Source: Massariosphaeria phaeospora (taxonomy: Eukaryota; Ascomycota; Dothideomycetes; Pleosporales). Taken from it: 64,000 nucleotides of DNA. Below, one piece after another: positions 22,813 through 34,523 of the stretch. The DNA is taken from NCBI GenBank assembly GCA_011032825.1, contig JAADJZ010000002.1:682001-746000 (forward strand), read 5' to 3'. Under the pieces are notes generated by a model. The model saw nothing but the letters and a program-made list of their open reading frames with translations, did not search any database and had not been told where the DNA came from. Made by a program: the position numbers and the translations under genes. Position 1 is the stretch's first letter; each line of letters begins with the position of its first letter.

Positions 22813-25800
22813 CTAAACCTGGCCTCGATCTCCAAACTCGAAGAGTTCCGGACTGCCGTGAAGTTCCAGAATATCAAAAGGTTCTTCTGCGCCATAGAAT
22901 TTTTCTGCTGTGTGAAGTTCCTCTTCCACGTCGAGTTTTCCAGGCTCGTCAAGTTCTTCCAGCTCGTCCAGTTTGTCTTTGTCCTCGCCAAATTCCTCCA
23001 CGTCCTCCTGAATCTGTTGTTCCTCTTCCGGTTCTTTGGTAGCCGGGGGTTCGGTAAGAGGAAGTTCCTCTGGGACGAAAAGACCTTGTGCGCCATGCAA
23101 TTCTTCTGGAACTGAAACTGGCCCTGAAATAGCCGGTTCCACGGTGCTATTACGTACCCCTGCATCATGCAACTCCTCAGTAATAGAACCATATTGAGTT
23201 ACAAGCACTCCTGACTCGCACGATGTTCCGTTCATTTTCTGCCTCTTAGCATTAGGCTCCATACCCTCCTCTTCCACAGGCTCCTCCTTAATCTTCAGCA
23301 CCGTATACATGTTCTGCAACTCGGCAACCTCTTCCTGTAATTCCGGGAGCAGATTTTTCAACTCATTCCGGAGTCGTTGGTCCAGAGAAGTCAGATCGTA
23401 GTCCTGGGGAAGGCGCTCGTCGATGTGCTCATCGTACAGCGAAAGCTCTTTGATGAGGTCGGTGAGCAAACCTTGGAAAGCTGTTCGCAAGTGCTTCTTA
23501 GCATGCTTTCGAATGTTGGCAGCGATCCTGTCGATGAGGGTCTTGCAATCGACGCCAGGTTCGTTCATTGCGGCGTTCATGCGGTCACGCTGAATGCTGT
23601 AGACGCCTGTTCCCCTGGGAATGCTTTCGATCTCATCATATATATCCCAGTTAACTTTTGCTATCATGCACCGCGTATCCGTCTCCGTGGTAGCGAATTG
23701 ATAGGTTAGCTTGACCGCTTCCCTCAAGATAGCATTAGCGGTCTTCTCTTGTGCGAGAACCTTATCTTGTCGCTGATTCCACTCTTCAATGGCTATACTC
23801 TTAAGCTTCGGGGGCAGTGATGATGATGCGATAGACTCGTGGATATTTTCGCAGGCGCATACCGTGGCACTTTCGAGGTCTCGAGCAAACTCGGCAACAG
23901 CCTTGTCCATCTTGCGCTTCCAAGTTGCTGCGTCATGCAATATTTCGACCGATATCTCCTCATTCCAGTTGATGCTTCCCCACGTTTTACCTTCCGGTAC
24001 ATACTTCTTGGACTTCGTCCTGGCTACTATACCCTTCTCTCGCAAGACCTTATTGTACGTATTCCAGAAGGCTTCACCCCAGCCGCGTACTACCGAAGCA
24101 ATCTTGTCTGAGCGTTTCTCTTTCTGGCTAGTGTCGGTCCATAACTTCAGCAGTTTGTTTTGAATGAAATCGTTGAAGGAAGTGTCCAGTTGGTCCTTTA
24201 AGTTGGCGACGAGCTGCAAGAATTTGGGGCGGATCACAGCATATGCACTGTCCTTGCTTTCGTGATTAGAAATGCGCCGGACTTTGTCAAGAAACAGAGG
24301 CATTGTGTCGAACGCATGCTTTCGATATGCATGTAAGTTGCCTTCTGCGGAGAAACCAAGCAAGAATTTCCGAAGTTGTGGAATACCAGTTTGCAGAGGA
24401 GTAAGGAAAGGTCGGGTCTTTTGGCGTGTCTTTAACCAGTCCAGGTACATCGATGCAGACACGGAGAAGACATGGATGGGTTCCGGATCTTCTTTGATAA
24501 ACCTGAGCCGCATTTCCTGTTCCATCTCTTTTGCACGTTGCTGAATGAAAGAACGTTGGGCCGATTGGGCGAGATATTCATGATATGACATCAATAGATC
24601 AATATGGCGATTAACGGCACCGTAGTCCTTATCGCCATTGTCATCTTCCTCGTCGATGACTTTTAGCATCTCTTCAGTCTCTATAGTAAAGCGTTTGATC
24701 AACGGGAAGGGAAACTGTGGACTCGTCTGGATCTCATTGGCGACTGAATGGTTGTCTAAGAAGTACTCCTGCAAGACTTATCAGCGCGTTTCTGTTGATG
24801 TCCAATGGCATACTGACGTCGATTCTGGTCAAAACCAAGATTGTGTTCTTCGCGCCATGAGCTCGGATAGATTGCTTGATCTGCTGGTCGACAACCTCTT
24901 CAGTCGTGACACGGTCGGATCTTGCTACAATAACCTCAAACCCAGCACTTCGACGTATAGAATTTGTGGCAGCCGTGCGGCTCTGGTTCACATCACCCGT
25001 TCCTATACCTGTTAGCTTGTAAGTAACAAACTTGTGACCCATAAATCATACCGGGCAAATCAATCAAATGAACGCGATTCCTCGCAAGAACGGAACCGGA
25101 GAAGATGGTCACATTGTGAACAACAGGCCACAAAGACGAATGGCCTTTGACTCGGGCCATGTAGTTCTCAACGCGTTCCATCAACCCTTTGATATCCAAG
25201 CCACGGAAGTATATGACACCATCTGCGTCCGCTCCAGTTTCTGCAATCCGTTCATGAGCCATTCGAATGGTCTCATTGAAGAGGGCCCCACTCTGGATGC
25301 CGGGCTTAGTTGAGAGAGCATCTAAACGAATTCTGGCGTTCTGATCATGTTTCGCATTGAACACGAGATGGAAGAATTCTTTTGCCGTTTCTGCCGCTCG
25401 TTCTTCCTCAAGATAGCTGTCCGGATCCACATTGCTAGAGAAATGAAAGTGTCCATAACGGCGGCAATGCTCCGAGATGATTTCCCGGAGGCACTCGTCA
25501 TCCATGAACGTCACAGCTGCATCGTAGTTGTCTTCGAAGTCGCCGGCACCAGGCTTATAGCGATATATAATTGCGGCAGCTGTGCACGCGCCTCCTTTAG
25601 CAGAAGTTTTGGACAGGTCTCGGCGGCTCTTCAACGCATTGACCAGCAGGCTCTTTCCCATTCCTTGCTGGCCAACAAAAGCAACCTCACTGGTGGAGGT
25701 AGTAGGGACGTCCCGCATATCTGTAGCGGACTTCTCAAGATTCGCCAGCTCTTTGTCGTCCGGTCTAGAAAGCTGTGTGATGTTGCAAACCTTGTCGACG

Positions 25801-25982
25801 ATGCTTGAGGGACGGCGATCCGCCTCTGTTCTGTCGAGATTGAACCAACGATGTTTCGGCAACACTTCCAATCTCTGATCGTATGCTGGTGGACATTTCG
25901 TTTGCTTCTGTAAATACCGAGAGCTCTCGGCCTGGTGTTTGGCCTTGAACTCTTCGAAAGACAGAACGACCAAGATGTCCAT
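22813..25982 (-). CDS. Large nuclear-GTPase (SLIP-GC/dynamin-like) family protein, about 1,025 residues, three exons
   Basis: Exons 25,982-25,052, 25,008-24,818 and 24,768-22,813 join in frame (931+191+1,956 bases). Both introns are short: 43 bases (gtatga...aacag) and 49 bases (gtcagt...tgcag). The GTPase signatures are G1 GQQGMGKS at residues 104-111, a G2-type Thr in GGACTAA about 20 residues later, G3 DLPG at 308-311 (spanning intron 1) and G4-like TRID at 371-374 just before intron 2. The remaining 650 residues are largely helical, with a very acidic Glu/Leu-rich tail (EELDEPGKLDVEEEL). This arrangement resembles fungal homologues of vertebrate SLIP-GC, a nuclear dynamin-like GTPase. GTP hydrolysis is inferred and the cellular role in fungi is unknown. 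The basic PNAKRQKM stretch before the tail could be a nuclear localisation signal. Confidence 0.8.
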
Positions 25983-28010
25983 GGTGTGCTGTAAATGGTC
26001 AGAAAATGGTTGACAGTATGCACGAATAGATTCAATAGATTCAATAAATTTTGCATGCTGGAGTGAAGGATTAATTGAAACTGTTGAAATAAAAGCGTGC
26101 GACTACTCGTCGCTCAAAGATGACCCATGTGAAAGAAATAAAACTCAAACTCACTAACGTGTCCCCAGTCTCCAGTCGCAGGGCAGCTTGAACCCACCAG
26201 CTATACCACTGATGTAGCTTAGTTGTTGTTTGTCGTAGTCGGGGAAAGACGGAGGGCAAAATATAGACCAGAGCTGTCAAGGTTGAGAAAGATGGTGTGA
26301 AGAAGGTTGACGAAGGAAAGGGAAAGATATAGAGGCGGAGGGAGCCAGGTAAAATAAGTAGTTGAGACGAGAAGGCAGAGTAAGTGAGGGTTAATGAAGT
26401 GGACAGATGGTGGGCGAGGTAAAGGTGGCGTACTTATATGCTCAACTTGTGCGGGCAGATGCAGTTAGCACACCACTCCACCGCACCCGCCTTCACCTCA
26501 ACCATCTCCTCCCAGTACAGCACACCCACTTCCCACCCCTCTGCATCAACCACTCACACCACACAGCGACTCAGACACAGATGTCCCAATGCCTTCTCCA
26601 ACCCCTCACACGTTCGCGCTAGTCGCAGCGCCCTCAATGCGACTTGGAAAATGCCGCCTATCATGATGAGCGTATACCAGTCAAACCCCACGAAACACAC
26701 CCTGTAGCTAGTAGGAGTCTTGGGAATGAGGGGGCAGGCATGCGATCAGATACGCAAGACATGAAAAATTGCCTAAAGTGTTGAATGGATTCTACAGCTA
26801 GCTGATAATAGGATCAACACGTCATAGGCAATAATAAGTAGAGGTTTGCACAGTATACACAGCGTACAGAGAAAGAGAGTTAATATAATAGTATTCTTAG
26901 TGTTGCATGCTTTCTATCTACGTGCGGATTAGATAGAAGACTCTCAGCTGCGCATAGGCATTACGTAAGGCAGGCTTACGTTAACCTAAAGCTGCACAGA
27001 GTCTCAACCACACTAGGTATAGACATAAAGCTTGATTGAAAAAAGGGCGGATGTAGACATTACTATTAGTCTTTAGTTGTGATATATAACGGATAGTAGA
27101 TAATCCAATCGACCGCTGCACATTCGGATTCGGATCGAAGCGAGAGTCTGGTTGCACAATAAATTCGATATTGTGCAAAAGCATGTTCGTGGCTGTGATG
27201 ATTCGTTCGGGCGTGAGTTTGCATAAATTCGAAACGGAGCTTCTTTCCTCGTGGAAAAGTTCCAAGGCGAAAGACGTCTAGCGTGATCATCGGGACTCCA
27301 GGGATAAGGAATAGCGGCGAGGCTGAGATGTGGATTATCGCGTAGAGTTCGTTTTCGTGTGCCGTCTCGTGTTAATGGGCAGCATGCTTGTCCCATGGAC
27401 TGTCTCCAATTCCATCCCACGTCATCGCTTCAAGCGTGACAACACCAAGCTCATACCAGAAGGTAAGGATTACCCAGAACGTGCAACCAGGTAGCGTGGC
27501 CCAAACCTTACTCCATCGAAGACGTAGTATCGTATAGTAGATACAGCGGGGCTTTGCACAAGAGTTTTTGAACCTTCTAGATTGTTCTAGAATCTATTAC
27601 ACCGGCCGGAGGATCAGAAAACATGGCCAGAGGTGGACACATGGGTGCCTCGCGATTTGGGACCTGGGTTAATTCCATAAATATTTTGCGCGATTTCCAC
27701 CAGACTGGGTGTGTTATGACACTAGGCTGCCACTGCACAGTACGCTTTTGGGGAGATTGTTGTAACCAATAGGCTGTGCGGAGGGTTATGGGGCCTAGTA
27801 GTACTGTCTTCCGTTCGCTGTGATGATAGCGGATGTGAGACACGCTGCACCGTGCGTAGATCGCCCACGTGGCGTGGCCCTACGAAAAAAGAAGCGGCTG
27901 CTTCTCACTCATTGTTGCTGTACATCCTTCTATTCCTTCTGAATCCGTATTTGTAGCGATGCATTGTGGCTTTCCGGGACCGTCAAGATTGCTTGAAATG
28001 GTGAGGACTC
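25983..28010. other. Intergenic region, promoter side of the GTPase gene plus unassigned DNA
   Basis: Bases 26,400-26,620 on the + strand are C/A-rich, giving Thr/His/Ser-rich frames without family resemblance. Between 26,980 and 27,420 three overlapping - strand frames of 74-115 codons compete, and none is convincing. 27,577-27,843 (- strand, 88 codons) is equally weak. A small, broken gene at 27.0-27.4 kb cannot be excluded. Confidence 0.4.
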
Positions 28011-29301
28011 TCAACCGGGATTTGCAATGCGCCGTACGGCATCGGCATATAGCAAGTCGGTCGCCGAACCTCTCTCCCTTGTGTCAAGCCGTGGATCAAA
28101 GAGGATTGACACCGGTTGTATTGTGTCGGGGAAGTAGTCACTCTCTTCCGCGGAATGGGCGGTATCTCGCTTCGCTTGGATCCAGGTGCTCTCAGTCGGC
28201 GAGTACATGCTCTCTATTCGCGCAATCCCCGACCGCTCCAGGTCGCCCTTCCACTTTGGATAAGTGTAGAGGCCGCTCGAGAAGGCCGGGGTGAAGCGCG
28301 TTATATCCCACACGGTTCTCGTAGGGTCTAGAAATTCATTTGTGTTGCCAAACGTCATGGTCGTAGTCTCGTTGTTCGATGTGGAGAGTTCGACGAGCTT
28401 GTTAAGCACCGCGAGTTCGAGTTTGAGTTTGACACTGTATACGAAGCCTTTGATGGTCTGTTGGAGGACGTGCAAGTTCTTGAACTCAACGGTGAGCATG
28501 CCGATGTCCAGAACGATAATAATCACGTTGATAGAGAAGAGCTGCCACATGAGGTGATGGGACCGTTTCCGCTCTGTGGCTTTGATGATGTCCAGTGCCT
28601 TCCAAATGTATAGCCCGCTGAGGATGAGCTCTTGCGTGCAAAACGCCACCATCTGCACTCTCTCGATATAGTTGTAGGCCATCCCGAACATGGCTTGCTG
28701 GGATCCGAAACGAGAACCGTATACTACGACTTTGACAGCATTAGCATAATAAGCATGAACAACAGCGCAGGCACTTACTAGCAGTCGTTGTATGGAATAC
28801 TACAGCATTAGTTATGATCATCCATTTGACTCCTTGCAGCAACTTGTGATGTCCAACCCCGAACACTAGCCATAGCCGCGAATAGAGAACGACAGACTGT
28901 CCGGTGACCATAAGACACCAACCGATGGTATCGATTGCGATTCCCAGGGCGAAATAGCTAAGGCGAAAGTACTCGATCAAGAAACCCACAACATAAGGAA
29001 TGACGCCGAAGCTGGCAAAGACCAGAGACCAGAAGTAGAGCCCGCGGTAGGCATGGAAGGTGGTGAAGACTAGGAGTTCGAGTTCGAGGGCGTTGTATAG
29101 GGCGAGGGCCGAACAGATGATCACAGCCAGGGTATTTGCGTCGAAAGTTCCAGTAAAGTGGTTGGTGGGACTGCTCATGCCACTCATTTTGCCGGTCAAT
29201 TCGGCATCAAGGTAATTTTCGTCAATAAATCCGCCGGTTCCGGTGCGTCGTTGGGTGCGCGACGAACATATCCCGCGAAAGAAAGCGGTATTTGGGGTCA
29301 C
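28011..29301 (-). CDS. DUF7703-like multi-pass membrane protein, about 413 residues, two exons
   Basis: Exons 29,301-28,779 and 28,729-28,011 join in frame across a 49-base intron (gtaagt...caaag). The product has about seven hydrophobic segments. The first two read TLAVIICSALALYNALELELL and LYFWSLVFASFGVIPYVVGF, followed by a segment with TIGWCLMVTGQSVVLYSRL. These are characteristic of the fungal DUF7703-type integral membrane family, which is GPCR-like in topology but of unknown function. After the last helix (WQLFSINVIIIVLDIGML) comes a soluble tail of about 150 residues rich in Ser/Thr. An alternative start at 29,187 (MSGMSS) would remove 38 residues that carry no membrane segment; I cannot decide between the two. 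Localisation in plasma or endomembrane is inferred from topology. Confidence 0.8.
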
Positions 29302-31228
29302 AATGAGTGAGGACGATGCAGAGGGGAGGAATGAAAGTCCAGCAGGCCGGCCACACCGACAGGACCGCAGAGCCGTCAGGAGATGAGTCCTCTTAAGCTG
29401 CCACCCTGGTCTGACTGTCCCGAGACCGCGGGACAGACGGCAGACGTCCTAGCGGAGGGATGCGAGCTGGGGGTTGATCGCAGCCAGGTAACTCGAACAG
29501 GGCTAGCATTCACCAGGACTGCGGGGATGGGCCGTCGTCGTGCCGCGAGATCATGCCATTGTACAATTGCAGAAACAAGAAGAGCAGAGCAGGACACGAT
29601 GCGTTTGCACCACTCGTCAGCACAACACGAGTCCTGCTTGCATGGTGTCACATAGGACGGCAGCCGCTGGAAGAGAGGGTAGTTCTGCGCCGCCACGCAG
29701 CCGCACAGCCGCATTGCTAGTAGTCGGAGCCCGAATGCGACGACGCGCCGCCGAGAAAGGTCTTCGCATGTGCCGCGTCGCGCTCTATGGCTGACGGTGC
29801 CGGCGTTGTCGCGCAGGATCTGGCGATGTCCGTTATACAGCGCGGAGAAAAGCGGCGTCTCTCAACGCGCGGCGTCGCAGGGCGGTCGGGGAGATCCTGG
29901 CGAGGAGAGCAGTGCGCGCGCTGGTGGCCGGAGCATTTCGCACTCGCGGAGGGCGTTTGACGACGACAATCGAGGGCTTTTGCGTGTCACGACGGGTGGT
30001 GGGTGGAGGAGGAGCGCGGAGGAAGAGGAGCGCAGGCATGGCACGTCCGGCACACGGCTGGCTGGAGGCGGGGCAACAACCGCACGGCCAGCTGTCATCT
30101 GGGCGGCCGTCTCTCCCAGACTCCAACACGGCACTACGCTTCGTACCTGCTGCCCAGCTGCTCCCCCGCATACGCAGTACATACACGAGACTCAGACGCT
30201 ATTGTCTTGTGCGCCCTCGGACGCGACACTGTACACCGCGTCGGACCGCTCTCAACCCGCGTGGTGGCATCAAGCGGCCGCACCGCCAGCCCGCCATGTC
30301 GACCCGCATAGCACCCCTCAGTCCATCTCATTTCTCTACCATCTCATCTCTCATCTCAGCGGGCGACAATCCGTCCATTTCTTTTGCCCAGTAGTCGTCG
30401 TTCCTTGAGGATGCCGACAGTTCGCACACCCGTCATTTTGGGTTGGTGGGAGAGCTGAATGCGCCGCTCTCGTACGGCTTGTGTTGCTCGTACTCATCTC
30501 TACGTTTCCATAGGCACGACTCCTCCTGTCACGAAGACATGCAGACCAATCCTCGCAAGACGCACACATCTCCTCCAACCAACAAGCACGCGTGACGGAG
30601 ATCTAGATTTGGCGGACCGACTTCATTTGCGACCCCGGACTGGTTTCTTAGTCGCCCGCCACCAGCCACCATATCTACCGTCTAGTCTAGTCTACCACGA
30701 GGCCACTTGGTGAACGCTGGATCCGGGGTTCTGCAGTCGCAAGCAGAAAGTGCTGCGACTACAGTAGGTCTCACATGAAACTGCTCTACTGGTACTTCGT
30801 ACACTCGACCACCCCGATCTTGTGCCTGACGACTACTTTTCCCATTCCACTGAAGATGAGTACTCGGTATAGTGCACTGTCATGGTACTGGCAGAACGAC
30901 GTGCCGTCTGCTTGGTTCTCCAGACTCGAGGTCAGAATAGGGTAGCACTCCAGCACGTAACATACGGACTGCTACGTAGCATTATGATTGTTAGACCGTC
31001 CGGTTAGTTATCCAATCAAGCCTGAATGATATGCCGCGCTTATGTAGTATAAAAACCCAGCCCCTCGGCTCCTCTCCTGTAGAACAATAGCCTTTCAAGG
31101 CTCTTCACACTATACAAAGACAAGCACCTGAGGACCCGTACCGCGATAACTGGACTTGAGGTGTGGCGTAAAAACATAGAGGTAGCCGTATATTCGTCAA
31201 CCTCCCTCCACCCAGCTAGGCAGGCAAT
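29302..31228. other. Divergent intergenic region, GC-rich in the middle
   Basis: The region lies between the start of the - strand membrane protein and a + strand gene. Between 29,770 and 30,400 long open frames exist in at least four of the six frames at once. That pattern fits GC-rich non-coding DNA with few stops rather than a gene. Pyrimidine-rich runs occur near 30,320-30,360. Confidence 0.45.
31048..31055 (+). promoter_or_regulatory. TATA box (tataaaaa)
   Basis: A perfect TATAAAAA lies 174 bases upstream of the ATG at 31,229, followed by a pyrimidine-rich stretch that could contain the transcription start. Confidence 0.45.
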
Positions 31229-32011
31229 ATGGCACCGCAAACCCGCAGCAAAACCCGCAAACTCAGCGCAGCAACCACTACTCGACCCACCACTCAACCC
31301 CCATCAAAATTCCTCTCCCTCCCCCCCTCCCTCCGCCTCTCAATCTACACCCACCTTCTCGCCTCCCCCCGGCCACCCCCCTTCCTCATCGGCCGCTGCC
31401 AAGACCACCCCCACACCCCCCACAACCGCAGCCCGCGCGACTTCTTCCCCGGCGCGCACCACGTCCCACGCAACGACCGTCCGCACCGCCCCGCGCAGCC
31501 GCCCATCACCCGAGTGCGCCGGCAGCTGCGCGCCGAGGCGCTGCCGCTGTTCTACAGCGAAAACGCATTCTGGCTCATACATAATGAGTTCTCCCCCGCC
31601 GCCTCCGACGCTGAGGAAGCAGGTGCGTCCGAGGCGCGGCCTCGCCGTAATTTCAATGCGTGGGTGGCGCAGACGCCGGTGCGTATGTTTGATGTTATGC
31701 GGCGCGTTTCGCTGTGTGGGTATCAGGCGTGGCCAAATCGCATCATGATCGATGTGGATCTTAAGGATCGGAGTATCGGGGCAGTGCGGGCGTATTCGAC
31801 GTATGGAGATGAGCTGGAGGTGTATCAGGATTGGGTTGATAGCATTCACGCAGTGCTTGCGGCGGAAGGGCATGTAAATGGGTTGACTGCACTCAAAGCC
31901 GTGATGGCTGTATGTGATGGTATTTGGGATTTGCAAACCGAACACATATCCGCGCCTCCTGGCCTGAGCCGAGCCCGAAAGCCACAATCTGGACCAGAGT
32001 ACGATTGGTAG
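31229..32011 (+). CDS. 2EXR/F-box-like domain protein, 260 residues
   Basis: The N-terminus MAPQTRSKTRKL is basic and is followed by FLSLPPSLRLSIYTHLL, the hallmark start of the fungal 2EXR/F-box-like domain. About 60 residues later comes ITRVRRQLRAEALPLFYSENAF, a canonical second block (vcrqirxEalplfYxxNxF). The intervening residues are Pro/His/Arg-rich and may be a loop. The C-terminal half contains a WVDSIHAVLAAEG helix and no catalytic motif. It is a single exon. It belongs to the same broad family as the protein at 18.4 kb but is not an obvious close duplicate. The role is unknown, as for most of this lineage-expanded family. Confidence 0.85.
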   Translation: MAPQTRSKTRKLSAATTTRPTTQPPSKFLSLPPSLRLSIYTHLLASPRPPPFLIGRCQDHPHTPHNRSPRDFFPGAHHVPRNDRPHRPAQPPITRVRRQLRAEALPLFYSENAFWLIHNEFSPAASDAEEAGASEARPRRNFNAWVAQTPVRMFDVMRRVSLCGYQAWPNRIMIDVDLKDRSIGAVRAYSTYGDELEVYQDWVDSIHAVLAAEGHVNGLTALKAVMAVCDGIWDLQTEHISAPPGLSRARKPQSGPEYDW

Positions 32012-32166
32012 AGCAAAGCAAAGCAAAGCAGCACAAGTGTAAGTAAATTTTTTCCATTTTGATGGTTAAGATATCTAAGTATACATTTTGGCCCCGCCCG
32101 GCAAGACAAAGATACTCAGACTAAGACATGCAATAAAGATATTGAACAAAAGAAATCCCTCACTCC

Positions 32167-32353
32167 TCACCAACCACCCCCCCCCAACCAAAACAACCCC
32201 TTCTCCAACAAAACAAAAACCAGACTGAGAGCGAAGGCGACGCAGAAGGCGAACTAGAACAGAGACTACATCACATAGCACATATAGTTAGCAACAATCA
32301 CGAACACTGAAGACAGAATGAGGTGAAAGCAAGAGGAAAGGTAGACTTACCAT
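32167..32353 (-). pseudogene. Small membrane-protein gene with ATG-only first exon, in-frame TAG at codon 5
   Basis: On the - strand an ATG at 32,353-32,351 is followed directly by gtaagt. The 85-base intron ends atgtag at 32,266. Exon 2 (32,265-32,167) then reads S-L-F-stop-F-A-F-C-V-A and a hydrophobic run with LVFVLLEKG, ending at TGA. Its paralogue at 47,715 reads MSPFW with the same intron placement, so the TAG (32,254-32,256) sits where the paralogue has Trp (TGG to TAG). Length without the stop would be 32 codons plus ATG. The leader resembles that of the paralogue, and a tandem-repeat array lies immediately upstream on this strand. It is a decayed member, unless the TAG is read through. 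Confidence 0.6.
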
Positions 32354-32431
32354 GGTGAAAGTGGGAATGAGGAGGAAAGGAGAATCTGACCAGAGGGAAT
32401 TCTTTTACGCTCGACCGCGCTAGGCCGCTCA

Positions 32432-32447
32432 CGTCACTGCACGTCAC
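32432..32447 (-). promoter_or_regulatory. Conserved leader motif GTGACGTGCAGTGACG
   Basis: On the - strand gtgacgtgcagtgacg lies 78 bases before the ATG. The paralogue at 47,715 has gtgacatgcagtgacg 76 bases before its ATG. Two GTGAC half-sites nine bases apart suggest a bZIP/CRE-like binding site; this is inference. Confidence 0.5.
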
Positions 32448-32539
32448 AGCACATCATATGTTCGCAGCATAGGCAGGCACGTCCTGCCCTCACGGCACAC
32501 GCTCCCGAGCAGGCAGGCTCAATCGCACACTCTCGCGCT

Positions 32540-34110
32540 AGATGGAGTCTTCAGTGCATTACCTGCTATGGTGGATACGTGAGGTTTGCGCAGGGGTGCA
32601 GAGAAGCTATGTGTACATTTCTAGAATGCTATACACTGTCAAGAGGATGGCTTTAAGCCTCATGGTTGACACCAGGATCGTCATGGGGGTGGAGAGCGCC
32701 TGCTGGATGTGCACTTAGCCGCTCGATGCAGTGGCGAGAGCATCGCGCACTCTAGTGGGTATGATAGGGGTGCGTGAGGATGCAGAGGAGTTATCTGTAC
32801 ACTCCTATAATGCCCTGTGCTGTCAAGAGGATGGCTTCGGGCCTCCTTGATCGGAACCAGACTCGTCATGGGGGTGGAAGGCGCCTGCCAGACGCGCACT
32901 TAGCCGCTGGATGCAGTGGTGAGAGCATCACGCACTCTGGTGGGTACGATGGGGGTGCGTAAGGATGCAGGGGAGTTATCTGTACACTCCTAAAATGCCC
33001 TGTACTGTCAAGAGGATGGCTTCAAACCTCATGATCGGCATCAGATTCTTCATAGGGGTGGAGGGCGCCTGCCAGATGCGCACTCTGCCGCTTGATGCAA
33101 TAGTGAGAGCATAACGCACTCTGGTGGATACAATAGGGGCGCGTGAGGATGCGGGAAACCTGTCCGCACATTGCTAAAACCATGTGTACTGTCAAGACAG
33201 TAGCTCAAACCTACCTGAGATCGGAGCGAAATCTGTTAGAGGGGGAGGGTGCATGCTGACTGCGAAGATGCCCACTCGTTGCGGTGCTGAGCGCATTAGG
33301 CATTTTGGTGGATACGATAGGAGTGCGTGAGAACGCCTGGGACGTCTCCACACATTGCTGGAACCGTGTACACCGTCAAGAGGATGGCAAAACCCATTTA
33401 AGTCGGCAGCGCAGCGGAATTTGGTGGGGGACGAGGGTGCCTGCGAGATGCACTGATGATTACTCGTTGCAGTGGAGGTATTACACACTATGGTGGATAC
33501 AGTAGGTATCTGTGAGGATGCAGGAGAAATCTTAGTAGGTGGCTAAGATTGCATATACCGTCAAGAGGTTGGCTTGAAACCCATTTGAGTGGCGAGCAGC
33601 GCAGCGGAATGTGTTGGGGAGCGAAAACGGCTGCAAGGTGCGCACATGTCCACTCGCTCCAGTGCTAAGCGCATTACCTACTACGGTGGATACGATACGC
33701 GCATGTGAGGATGCGGGAAGCATTTCAGTACATTGCTGAAATCCGGTACATCATCAGGAGGATGGCTTCAAACCTGTCTGGATCAGCACAGAACGTGTCA
33801 GGGTGGAGGAGGGCGCCTACCCGTTCCATCCACGTTGTCACCTCCACGGTCGCCGCCATTCGGTGAGAACGTTACGCATTATGATGGATACGGTAGGGGT
33901 TTCCAACGACGGACGAGAGCTGTTTGCACATTGCTGGAATGGTATGCACTGTTGAGAGGGTGGCTTGAAGTTTGCTTTGCATCAGCAACGGGTTTGCATG
34001 CGAAGGGGATGTGCCTGCCAGGTGGGCAGTCGCGTGCGTCGTCACTTCCCTCTCCACGCTCCGGCACATTACATACGTACGTCATGCGAGGTGAGCCCGT
34101 ACCAGACGTG
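32540..34110. repeat. Degenerate tandem array, about 184-base unit, eight copies
   Basis: The landmark ggtggatac/ggtgggtac recurs at 32,570, 32,754, 32,939, 33,123, 33,307, 33,492, 33,685 and 33,883 (spacings 184-198). A second landmark, actgtcaagaggatggctt, recurs in phase. Copies differ by many substitutions, so the array is old. Open frames across it are short and not conserved between copies, which argues against coding. It lies upstream of the small - strand gene at 32.35 kb. Confidence 0.9.
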
Positions 34111-34523
34111 GAAATGACACCCGTGAACTGAAGAAGAGATTGTCGGCTGTGCTCAATCATTGATGTCATGTATGGTATCGACAGACCGAGAGTTGGTCAT
34201 GAGGTGGTATCAAACAGCCAACCACACAGAGAATCTATGCAACGAAAATTTCCATGAAGAAGATAGAATTTTCTCCATCTCAGGCTCCTACATCTGCTCC
34301 AGGAAACCTCACCTACCCACCTGTGCTTGTTTGTTGTGATCAGGATTCGGTAGGATAGACCGTCGATCCGGTCTGCCACGGTGTCGCTTTCGTGATCCAC
34401 AAAAACCGATGGACTGTTCGCAGACCTGAAACCGATCGGCTGGTGGCGCTGTGAAGCCGTTGACGTGAAGACGGGGTATCAGACAATCGATTGCGGCAGA
34501 GGTGTCAGTAATCTTTAGGATGC

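Noticed and set aside
26981..27420. Small - strand gene
   Set aside because: Three overlapping frames compete, none has splice sites or a family match that I could defend.
29770..30408. Long frames on both strands as genes
   Set aside because: Four or more frames are open at once in GC-rich DNA; none has domain content.
32540..34110. CRISPR-like array
   Set aside because: The repeats are long (about 184 bases), contiguous and diverged, with no short repeat/spacer pattern; this is a eukaryotic tandem array.
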